A stretch of 64,000 bases of DNA from Monocercomonoides exilis (taxonomy: Eukaryota > Preaxostyla > Oxymonadida > Polymastigidae): positions 124,001-188,000 of the forward strand of contig LSRY02000064.1 of assembly GCA_001643675.2 (NCBI GenBank), given 5' to 3'. Position 1 is the first letter of the stretch. The number at the start of each line of letters is the position of its first letter. The notes below the pieces were generated by a model, which was given only the letters and a program-made list of their open reading frames with translations, was not told the DNA's origin and ran no database searches. The position numbers and the translations under genes were made by a program. This document shows positions 36,458 through 46,226 of this stretch, one piece after another.

Positions 36458-39242
36458 TCAAGATGGATCTCCCTCTGTTTCAGTATCGCTTTCCTCTTCT
36501 CTCCTTCTCTCGCTTCTTTTGCGCTTCCTCTCTTTCTGATCATATCCTCCATTTTTATTGCTGGTGCTGTAGCTGTCTTCTCCACTCCCTTCTGTCTCTT
36601 TGCCTTCACTGTGATGTGAATGTCGATGTCTGCTGTGATGTGAACGGCGAATGGCTGGGGATGTGTGGCCATCACTTCCTTTCCCTTTGACATGATGAGT
36701 GGGAACTGATGGAGACAGCTGTGCTCTTTCACGAGAATGATGATTTGAATGATTTGAACGAGGGTCAGATGAAGAGGAAGGAGGAGAGATAAGAAGCGAA
36801 GAGGGAAGAATTGATGAAGATGCATTTTGGGCTGGGGAAGAAGAGCTTGAAAAACGTGAAGGAGAATGTGAATATGAATAAGATGGAGATGGAGATGAGG
36901 AGGAAGGTGGGAAATGACCTGAATCGCTAAGCCGTTTTGGCGACGGGCGAATTCTTCCCTTTGCAGAAAGAGACTGAATTGACAAGAGAAATGATGATTG
37001 AGACGAAGGGGGCAAATATGAGAGAGTTGGACCGCTGTTAGCAGAAGCCGAATGCAAAGACGGTAAAGGCGATGATGCAAAAGACGAAGTTGGCTTTGGA
37101 GGAGAATAATGAGAAGGAGAATGCGAACGTGAACGAGAAGGAGATGATGACGAATATCCAGGCGATGGAGAACGAGCAGAGGTGGAAGAAGAAGTAGAAG
37201 AGGAAGAAGAAGTGATATAATTGTCTTTGAGCAGTTGTTCTCCTTTTTTCTGGGGCAATCTTTTCATTTCATTTTCTCTATCAGCGAAATATTGATCAGT
37301 ATACATCGAAGGATGAGGCGGAACAGATGAGAATGAAAATGGAAAAGAAGGATTTTGACCAGGTGATGAAAGAGGCATATGCGGAAATAGACGAGGAGCA
37401 GCTGAAAGACTTGTGAAAGGAGCGGTTTGTGGAATAAAGCGATGAGGATCAACGTATGGTAAAACTGGGTGAATAGAAAAATACAAATTAACGAGTTAAA
37501 AAAAAATGATAATTCACAAAAAGTGAAACAAAAATTTGAATAAAAACAAAAATAAAAATTTTAAAATAACATTACAGGAAACACAAAGAAATACTCAAAA
37601 AAGAAGATATGTATAAAATTCATTGACTCCACAAACAAATAAATGCTTTATCATCACAAACCTCCTCTTTCTCGTCTCTTCTTCATCACAAACGCTCTCC
37701 ACTTGTTTGTGTATTTCTTTGCAAGCATCATTTCTCTTCTAAGCTGTACAGTTATTCTGTTGATAGCCTCTTCTCTTCTCTCCTTCTCTCTTTGAAGAGC
37801 AGACTCCATCCATTTTGTCAGGGCAGTGCGAATCAACCGAGAAGCATATTCTGCTTTCGCCTCTTCCTCTTCTTTCCTCTTCTGCTGCTTCCATTTCACA
37901 TTTTCCGCCAGAGAGCTCAAGAACACCCGCCCCATCACCAGTCTTCTATGGCTATCTGCTTTTTCCTTCTTTTCCTTCTTCGCTCTACGTTCTGTCCTGT
38001 GAATGCGCAGAACAAACAGCGCTTTTGCTTCAAGCACCAAATTGTGGTGTTGAATGGCTTCGCCTATGACAACTCTCTTGAATGCTCTCCTCTTCGACGC
38101 CTGATGCCACTCCTTGACAATTCTATGCAGCACTTGTCTTTGAATGGTTTCTGTTGCTTCACGCTCTCTTTCTCTTTTCTCTGCTCGGTGCTGCTGGTGC
38201 CATGGAACAAACACATCCCTCCAGTTCAACAGCAGGCGATGTGCAGTTCTTTCTTGAAGAATGCTTTGCGCCTCAAGCACTCTGTTTCTTTTGGAAATAC
38301 GATTTTTGGCATATCTATGAAGCACGCGAAATGCTGTCAGAGTAATCATATTGATGCGAAATTCCCTTGCTTTTTCTCTATCTAATCTTTCCTTCCATTT
38401 ATTGGCAACATTCTGTTTTAATTTAGAAAAATATTGCCTTTTCAAGCGTCTGTTTAAGTGTTTAAGTGCTATTTCATTCTCCTGGTGCTTGGTGCGCTTG
38501 TGGTACATGTACTATAAATGAAGAAGAAGAAAAATAAAAACAAAAAAGATAAAAAATTTTTATTATCAATGATTTGAAAAAGAGATCTGAAGTTCGTTAC
38601 CAAAATCCACCTGCGAAACATTTTTGCTTTTGTGACCTGCGATACATGTATTAGTGCTGTGAAAGTCTTTCGTTGCAACGTTAATCGCTCGTCCACATTT
38701 TCTTTCCATCTATGGATGTATTTTGTGGCCAAGTAGCTGTTATGAAATAAAAGTGCAATTTTCTTTCATGCAAAAGGAAGAAAGCATTGAAATAAAAACA
38801 AATTATTAGGAATGTTGATTTTTGCCGTTTCACACTTCTTTATGATGTTTTTGACGTTTTCTTTTTATATACTGTTTCCATGATTCCAACGCACGAGCAG
38901 CTGTTACACTTAAATGAAATGTGAGTGCTAATTCGGTTTTTTTGCTTTCTTCTTGTGCATCTCGTACTGCAACTTCCCATGCAGAAAAATATCTTTTTAG
39001 AAATATCCTCTCTTTCAACAAAGATTAAAAAGAAAAAATATATACCTTTGTTTCACATTGTGAGAACGCAAAATCCACATGGAATAAAAGCCTTCTCGCA
39101 ATGGTGTCATTCTCTCTTGGAAAATAGCCCATTTTCGAAATGCTTTTTTCAATATTCTTATTCTGTTGTGATAAGTTGCAGTTCTTTCAAGAGCAATAAG
39201 ATAATTTCGCTCAAGTTCGCTACTTTCATCGAGCGATGACAT
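36458..39242 (-). CDS. Sfi1-like centrin-binding-repeat protein with Ser/Pro/Arg-rich tail (787 aa)
   Basis: Five exons on the minus strand, all in consistent phase: 39242-39046, 39007-38834, 38736-38601, 38511-37662 and 37464-36458. The first four encode long basic alpha-helix with a Trp about every 25-45 residues in Phe/Leu-x-x-Trp contexts: AFRKWAIF, YFSAWEVAV, ALESWKQYI, YIHRWKEN, FRRWIL, LLLNWRDVF, IVKEWHQAS, LTKWMESAL and NKWRAF. This fits Sfi1-type centrin-binding repeats, which occur in basal-body and spindle-pole proteins. Exon 5 is different: Pro/Ser-rich with Arg-Ser dipeptides, His clusters and a basic-acidic end, and probably disordered. The exon 4-5 junction (GTTTGT donor at 37661, CAG acceptor at 37465) keeps the frame, but exon 5 could belong to a separate gene. 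The 38-bp first intron is unusually short. Confidence 0.72.
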
Positions 39243-39481
39243 TATATTGTGCTGTTAATGACTAGATAAAATTTGAAGAAATTGTTTGTTTTGATCTGAT
39301 ACCTTACTATAATATTTATTATTTAAAATAATTAACAAAAAGAGAAAAATGCTTTTAAAAAATAAAATAATTTAAAACAAACTTCTTTGTAGATCTATAA
39401 AAATAAAAATTAATATTTCTTAGATATTGAAAACTTATTTTCCAAATTATCATTTTTAAGGTGTTTAGTTTTTAATTTTTA

Positions 39482-41161
39482 TCAGCTTTTATGATTATCA
39501 GAAGAAAACTCGAAAGGAATGAATGCATCAAAGGTTTGCTTTTTGAAGGAAGATGTTGAAAACGGGCCTTTTGCCGAGGAGGGCATAAGGGTTGCAGGCG
39601 AGGAAGCACTAGAAGGCGAAGGTCGTGATAAAGAAGGCTCACGAGATGGTGTGAATTGAATGAATTTTTGAAGACTTGGAGAAGAAAAGGTAGATGCTGA
39701 AGAAGAAGAAGAAGAAGATGATGATGATGATGAAGAGGTGGAGGAGAAAGAAGAAGAAGAAGAACCTGAAGAACCTGTTGGCTTCGAAGCTTGTGGCAAA
39801 GGCATTGTTGATAAATACATGGGCCTAAATGATGAAATCAGATTGTCTCGTTTATCTCCAGTGGAAGGAGTGTGAATAATGTTGACTGACTGCTCTTTGT
39901 TCTCTTTTGCATTTTGTGTATTTTCATAGGAAGGTTCATTCTTCCGTGCATTTTGCACATAAAACGGCTGAAACTGCGAAGGATACTGGAAAATACTCGA
40001 ATTCTCTGCTGAAGGAGGCAAAGACGATTTTTGCGGAGAAACTGGCTGAGGCGTGGCTGTTTCTATGTCTTTTGGAATATCTTTTTCTTTTGTTGGAATG
40101 TACTGCAGAGGAAGAGGAGGTGGAGGAAGATTAACTGGAATTGATGGTGTTACAGGCTTAATTGTGACTGGATCAAACTTATTTGGAGGAAACGGAGCGG
40201 GGGCAGTGATTTGTTTTTCCATATGATTGTTTGCATTCGGATTTTCATTGAAAGAATCATTGCTATTCGTTTGACTTAGCTCTTTAAAACTACTTTTTGG
40301 TACATTATTTGTTGAGACATTAAGTGAATGAGACGAAGCATCATTTTCTTTTTTCTGCAATTCGCAGTTTGCTTGAAAATCGATGTGATTGGTAAAATTC
40401 GAAGGAGGAAGAATTTTTGATTCGCGAATAGAAGCTGGTAAGATTGAATCGTCTTTTTTGCATTTTTCATGATTTAATGAGGAAGTCGTATTTGTATCAA
40501 CAGATTCGTGTGACACATTCTCTGAATAATTTATAATCAAAGGAGGGAAAGGTGAAAAACTTTCATCATCATCATCATCATCATCACCTATTTTACTTTG
40601 CCGCTCGACTATTTTTTCATCTTCTTTTATTAAAGCAGACTTTGCATCAATTTGATTTTTTATAAATTGCTTTAATTCATCAAATTTCTTTTGTGGCAAT
40701 GTAATAAAATCAACTTAAAGCTAAAAGCATTTCCATACTTCAAGTATTTCTGAGAAACGATCATTTAAACAATGTTTTAGGTGTTCTTCAAGTTTGTCTT
40801 CATTTGATGAACATTCATTCTATTAAAAATAGATAACTTGTATATTTGCAAAAATAAATTTTTTTACACAACCGTTAGCTTTTTGCAAATGAAATTCACT
40901 GCAAATCATAATGTTATTTGAAAAAGATAAAAATAAAAAATGAAAGATACTAATATCAGAAGTTATATCATTGGCAAAATCTATGGCATCAATTTGAGTG
41001 TACATGCTTGTTTCCACGAGCTTTGATACAAATTCTTTTGCTAAAGCATAATAAATGAATTGGCAAAGATCCGAAAAATCAGGAAGTAAAGCTCGGAGAG
41101 TCGCTAAGCGTTGCTGTGAATATTTACTCGTTTCAATATTAAAATTTTCAATCCATGCCAT
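39482..41161 (-). CDS. Unrecognised Pro/Ser-rich protein with helical N-terminal domain (509 aa)
   Basis: I do not recognise a family. Proposed exons (minus strand): 41161-40951, 40898-40873, 40819-40759 and 40713-39482, with introns of 45-53 bp in consistent phase. The N-terminal 120 residues form a compact, probably all-helical domain with Trp3 and a FANDIT motif. It faintly recalls a CTD-interacting domain, but not enough to assign one. The rest is low complexity: an Asp run, a Pro-rich stretch with VNLPPPPLPL (about DNA 40110-40140) and a Ser-rich end. The 26-bp second exon is the weakest part of the model. Without it the frame is closed, and with it the translation stays protein-like. 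The ATG lies only 88 bases from the ATG of the divergent cathepsin-like gene. Confidence 0.55.
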
Positions 41162-41249
41162 CTTTTGAAAAAATAATAAAGAAAAGTGAAAAAGATGCAA
41201 TGAATTGTTCTCAAAAATAAGTTATGGATTTCCATCGATCAAAACAAAA
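41162..41249. promoter_or_regulatory. 88-bp divergent intergenic region, probable shared promoter
   Basis: The start codons at 41161 (-) and 41250 (+) face away from each other with only 88 bases between them. Both promoters must lie here or inside the genes. The DNA is A-rich with no motif I can name. Confidence 0.35.
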
Positions 41250-42749
41250 ATGATTTGTCTTGCTTTGCTGCTCATTTCAGAAGCATTTAGCGGGCTCATA
41301 AGTGTGCTAATTGTTAAGTTGATTTGTTTTTATATGAGAAGATGATTCAGAATTAAATGGAAGTTTTTACAATGAAAATCCATTGATTTTTAATCGCAAA
41401 CGATTAAACGAAGAATTTCCAAAAACTTTTGATTTAAAAGAAGTATGCGCTCGATTTATACAATGAAAAATTTAAATTAACACTTGATTAAAGGAGCTTC
41501 CTTCTTGCAAATCTCTTCATACTATTCGTTCATTTGGAGCTTGCCCTGCAAGCTGGCTTTTTGCTGCAAATGATGCTTATGCAGATTCTTTATGCTACAA
41601 AAAGAACATATCTGTTCTCCCTTCTGTTCAATTGCAAGTACTCAATTCTTTTTCCCCCATCTTTATGAATTATCAACAAATTTTTAGCTAAATTGCGACA
41701 ATGATTGTGCTCCTCATCCATATGAAAAAATATGCGAAGGTTTAATATTCATTACAACTTCTTTTTTTAATGATTTTATTCTATTTTAGATGGTTGTTTG
41801 GCTGGATCTCTTTTCACTGCTGTAACGTGTATGTTTTTTATTTCCATATGATAATTAGCCCTTTTTTATGTTTTCATGATCTGCTTTTATAATTTTCATA
41901 CGTTAAAATTATTGAATACATCTTTTTATAGGGCTTGGAAAGAGAGGAATTGTCTCTGAAGAATGCCTTCCTTTTGAATACAAAAAAATGGAATGCACTT
42001 ATAAATGCAAAGATGAAAATGTGCCTTTTAAATCATACACGTGTGCAACACGCTTTCTTTTAATTTATTGATATTTGTTTGGTTCAATTTAATCATTTTC
42101 TCCATCAATATTTATTTTTCAGACATTTGTGCCAAGCTTCTGTCAAAAAGCCAACTGTCGATAAAATGAAGCAAGCTTTGAAACAATATGGCTCATTAGT
42201 AGGTTTGTTTGTTATTCATACGAAAGTTAAATCATTATTACATGCGTGCTCCATTTATTCACTACTCTTCGCTTGCAGTTGGAATGAACATCCTGCCATC
42301 GTTTTGGACATACAAATCTGGAATAATTACAACAGGTGGAAAAGTTATTGATCCTTATATAGCATTACGCATTGTCGGATGGGGGGAGAATGAAAGTGGT
42401 GAAAAATATTGGATTGTTCAAAATAAGTATGATAAAGCGATTTTTTGATGATCAGTTTATTTGAATTGAGGAGCGATATCAGTTTTTTGTTTGTATTTAT
42501 TTGAAGATTGCGGAAAAATGAAATAGCTTATGAATAATTCTAAATTAATTCTAAATTTTACACAAATTATTTTCATTTTTGAATTTTCATTCGCTGTTAT
42601 TTTCGTTTTTTTTGATAATATATAAATGCAGCTGGGGAGATTCTTGGGGAATGCAAGGCAGAGCATTTGTGAAGATGGGAGTTAATCTTGGCTCAATAGA
42701 GAGCGAGTTTTACTTTTTCGCGCCTTGTGAGGACTTCGAATGGAACTGA
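41250..42749 (+). CDS. Cathepsin B-like papain-fold protein lacking catalytic Cys and His (pseudoprotease, 250 aa)
   Basis: Nine exons in consistent phase: 41250-41301, 41342-41442, 41494-41637, 41688-41739, 41790-41828, 41932-42040, 42123-42202, 42279-42426 and 42632-42749. Residues 1-17 form a signal peptide. The mature start PKTFDL and the order of blocks (LPSCKSLHTIRSFGACPASW, GIVSEECLPFEYKK, KPTVDKMKQALKQYGSL, IALRIVGWGENESGEKYWIVQN, NWGDSWGMQG) match peptidase C1A, cathepsin B group. Three active-site positions are changed: the oxyanion Gln is Phe65, the nucleophile Cys is Ser71 and the His is Ile190. The structural Asn is kept (Asn211). The propeptide is very short and there is no occluding loop. 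It is therefore probably not a protease; a binding or inhibitor-decoy role is inference. Since splicing keeps one open frame over nine exons, it is not a decayed pseudogene. Confidence 0.85.
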
Positions 42750-43295
42750 TGGGAAAATGGAACATGTAAATTAATAAATTATTTCTTGTGTAATGAGCAT
42801 GCTTTGTTGCATGCGAATGATAACATTTTTTTTGTTAGTGCTGGTTTTATATTTTTTTTGTGTTTTACAGCAGGAATATTACATAGTAGAATAGGATAAT
42901 TTATTTGTTTATTTATTTCCGAATATATTTTGTGGAGAACGAGAAAAAATAGGTTAATATCCTTTTCTAATTTTGTTTTCGTGCAATAAATCATTGGGAG
43001 ACAATAATTTGACATTTTTGTCACCAATTAACAGAAAAACATTCACTATATCAACATTTTCTGTTATATTTCTATCAAATAATAAAAAAAAAATTTCACC
43101 TTTTACAAAAAATTTGAAAAAATAAAAAAATACAAACATTCAAACAAAAAGATTGAATGATTAGCAAAAACAAAAATACTTGGTTTCAAAGAAAAGGTAA
43201 AAAAATTTCAAACTACGCTAATAAAATTAATAGAAAAAAATATTATATTGTAAAATTTATTTTCGTAATACAATATCATATCCACCGTTGCACAT
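42750..43295. other. Spacer between convergent genes
   Basis: About 550 bases of AT-rich DNA lie between the ends of the cathepsin-like gene (+) and the acyltransferase gene (-). I see no gene, repeat or RNA in it. Confidence 0.6.
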
Positions 43296-45044
43296 TCAAG
43301 AAGTTGTTGCAGCACACGGAGTCATTGTGATTGAGTATCTTGGAGATGGAGTTGAGCAGCAGGGGGAAAATGAAGAAGGAGAAATTTCCAAAGAAGAAAT
43401 TGTATCATCGTTTGCTTCAGAAGAATCGAAACTGTCTGAATTTGGAGAAATCATTTCATTCTTTTCCTCAATTTCATCATTTTGCATTGCATCATTAACA
43501 GGCAGAGAAATCGATGAAATCAATTCAATTATCTTTTCTGCACTTAAGCTGAGAACGTTTTGATTATTTTCCAGAAGTCTCATCACTTCCTCCGATGGAA
43601 GCACAGCCGAAGAATAAAAATGAGCTACGTTGTAATCAAACGAATCAAATGGGCACGGCAGAATAAAGTAAAACAGTGAGGATAAAGATAAGTTTGAAGT
43701 TAAATCTGATTTGACTTTAGAAATCTTTGAATCAAGCTCCATTACTGTTGTAGAATCATTATCCAAGGAAAAATGATTTTCTGTATTCAAACATTCCGTG
43801 TTAGCAATTGAAATTCCTCCCTTTGACGCTTCCTGTTTAGTATTCTCCAAAAACTCCATCTCCTTTGAACGTATCCTACGCTTAATTTCAAAAAATTGTT
43901 GCAACTGAACTTCGCAAATCTCTTGTTGCGTTCTTGGTTCCAATTTTTTCCATTCACCTTTTCTTGTTTCCCTCAGTAGTTCATAGCTCTTTCTGTCTTT
44001 ATAAGTGAATTGAGTCTGGGGATAGTAAGCAGAAGGCATAAAGTCAACTTCTTCAATAATGGAATCTCCCTTACAAATGCAATCTCTTTCAGTTTTAGCT
44101 CTTTTGTTGTAAAACTCTTCTTTTTTTTCTTTGAGGAAATGAACCATTTCTAATGAATGAGACATTGCATTTTTCACGTTTTGAGCAAAGAGACGAGGAT
44201 GCAGCTGTTCAAATGACGATGGATGATATACAGGAAGAATAATCACTTCCAAGCGATTTGTAAAATTACACATCACAGACAAATAATGGAATGGCCAGCT
44301 TCGAACAGACCATTGAGTTGGATTTATTTTGTCTTTGTACCGAAGCACAATTGGTTGTATTGGAGATCCTGGCACAAAGGCTCCACTGTGAAAATAATTC
44401 AAGCATTGGCCATTGCTTGTTGCACCTTCAGGGAAAATCATGCACGGGGGATATTTGCCATCGTTTGATTCAAGCCGTTGTTGAAGTTTGGACAAAAATG
44501 ATGAGCTATTTCCTGACGATTTTCTGTCAATCGCAATGCAATTAAACACTCTCGATAACGGCCCAAGGAAACAATTCTTTCCTACAAACTCTGCTATGGC
44601 AAATGACGGGCATAATTTCCATATTAAATAAAACATATCGAAGCAGCTGCTGTGATTTGCTATTACCAATTTTGTGTCTTTTTGAATCTTTCCGTGCTCT
44701 GAAATCCAGAAAAATCCATATAAATACAATATAAACCTTGCCCATGTCACTGCTACAATTTTACGAATTATTCGAATTATTTTTGGTTGTGGTTGGTCAG
44801 CAGGTCCAATGAAGAAAAAAAATATAGCATACAACAACATGATTATTAAAACGGAAATAACAGTCAGGATCAACCGAAAGGGAAATAAAAATACAAGTCC
44901 TATTATAAACTTTATCCATCCACAAAAAGAAAACTCATGAACTTCGAAAGAGTCAACAGTTTCTTGAAGATAAGGGAAAATTTTCTCTTGATAATCTTCG
45001 AAATTTTTGCATAATTTAGCTGAATTAAGTTCATCATTGCTCAT
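43296..45044 (-). CDS. PlsC-type lysophospholipid acyltransferase (LPCAT/GPAT-like), 582 aa
   Basis: Predicted to transfer a fatty acyl group from acyl-CoA to a lysophospholipid or glycerol-3-phosphate at the ER membrane. There is no intron. Hydrophobic helices occupy residues about 43-80 and 95-112. The catalytic motif NHxxxxD is at 130-136 (His131, Asp136). Motif II follows near 170 with IDRKSS, motif III FPEGATSNG at 204-211 and motif IV PIQPIVL at about 230. This arrangement fits the LPCAT1/LPEAT branch. The C-terminal 250 residues are charged and low complexity, with no EF hands, so the calcium-binding extension of LPCAT1/2 is missing. The substrate cannot be read from sequence. It is transcribed away from the large receptor gene's 3' end region. 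Confidence 0.85.
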   Translation of the reverse strand: MSNDELNSAKLCKNFEDYQEKIFPYLQETVDSFEVHEFSFCGWIKFIIGLVFLFPFRLILTVISVLIIMLLYAIFFFFIGPADQPQPKIIRIIRKIVAVTWARFILYLYGFFWISEHGKIQKDTKLVIANHSSCFDMFYLIWKLCPSFAIAEFVGKNCFLGPLSRVFNCIAIDRKSSGNSSSFLSKLQQRLESNDGKYPPCMIFPEGATSNGQCLNYFHSGAFVPGSPIQPIVLRYKDKINPTQWSVRSWPFHYLSVMCNFTNRLEVIILPVYHPSSFEQLHPRLFAQNVKNAMSHSLEMVHFLKEKKEEFYNKRAKTERDCICKGDSIIEEVDFMPSAYYPQTQFTYKDRKSYELLRETRKGEWKKLEPRTQQEICEVQLQQFFEIKRRIRSKEMEFLENTKQEASKGGISIANTECLNTENHFSLDNDSTTVMELDSKISKVKSDLTSNLSLSSLFYFILPCPFDSFDYNVAHFYSSAVLPSEEVMRLLENNQNVLSLSAEKIIELISSISLPVNDAMQNDEIEEKNEMISPNSDSFDSSEANDDTISSLEISPSSFSPCCSTPSPRYSITMTPCAATTS

Positions 45045-46226
45045 AGAAAGAAAAAATTTGTTTCAATTCATAGAAAACGAACATTCTTTGATCAAGTTAT
45101 CCAATGAAATTTTAAATGGCTCATTTGATCAATAAATAAGAATGAAAAATTTCATTATAACATCAAATATTGCAGAATAGATTAGCGCGACACGTTATGC
45201 GATTTTTTATTTGTCAATCACTTTTGAAATTAATAAATAAATAAATATTACAAAACAAAATATTATTAAAAAAGTATTAAAATGAAAAAAATTTTGGAAC
45301 TCACAAAAAATCAAAATCGGTATTCTATAATCGATGAACTGTAAGTGACTGGCAGTCATTTGCAGCGATTAATAAAAAAGAAATTCCAAGTTTCTCACAT
45401 TTCAAATTGAAATTTGATGAAACGTTTCGAAAATATTTCAGTTTAATCATTAGCTTTTATTCATGATTCTGAAAAAAAGTGCTTTAGAAATACTGTTTTG
45501 AATGACAAAAAATAAAATTTTGTCTTATTTTTTCCGACTTTGATGAAACTTTTTCGATTTTGAATAATATTTGTGAATTCATTAGGAAAAGAGCACATGT
45601 TCCAAGCCATGATCAATTTTCAAAGCTTATGTTCATTTTCAGAAACTGAAATAAAACGAAAACGGTTTGGCGGCAGATGAACAAACAACAAAACCATCAT
45701 TCCACCAAATAAGATTCAGCCGTTTTCACATTAAAAATAAGTATATCTGATTTTATAAACACAAAAACATCAAAAATAATTGAGAGTCTATCTTTTGTGA
45801 AAAGCATCATTTCATTCTCAACAAGCCTTCATTTCACCATTATTGAGAGAAATTCCATTTTTTCTTTGTCACCTTCTGCTTAACTTTTTCTTCAGCTGCC
45901 AATCACCTTTTTAATTCAGGCACACATTTTTTCTCAACAACCACCAGTTTTCACACAGACATTTCCATTTTCGAGCAACAAAAGACGAGCCTGCCACTTG
46001 TTCAGCGACTTTTCAAAGGATTTTATTTCGTTTTGCAACAAATATATTCGTAAGAACAGGCTACCAAGAAATGAATGCAATGCTTTCGTAATCTCGCTGA
46101 TTTCATCTTTTAATTCCTTTTTTTCTGTGTTCTCTTCTTTTGTTGTTCGAGAGTTGTTCATTTTTCTTTGTTCAAATTCATTCTCATTTTTTGTTTGGTC
46201 AATCTCCTTTTTCTTCACCCATTCTT
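45045..46226. other. Spacer with a possible out-of-frame coiled-coil ORF
   Basis: The part 45045-45930 is AT-rich and apparently empty. From 45934 an open frame on the minus strand runs up to 46374, overlapping the end of the receptor gene in another frame. Its part outside the receptor encodes a charged stretch and then an amphipathic helix. See the findings for possible meanings; I do not call it as a gene. Confidence 0.4.

Noticed and set aside
36310-36690. Plus-strand ORFs overlapping the 3' end of the Sfi1-like gene
   Set aside because: They lie opposite the Ser/Arg-rich exon and their composition mirrors it.
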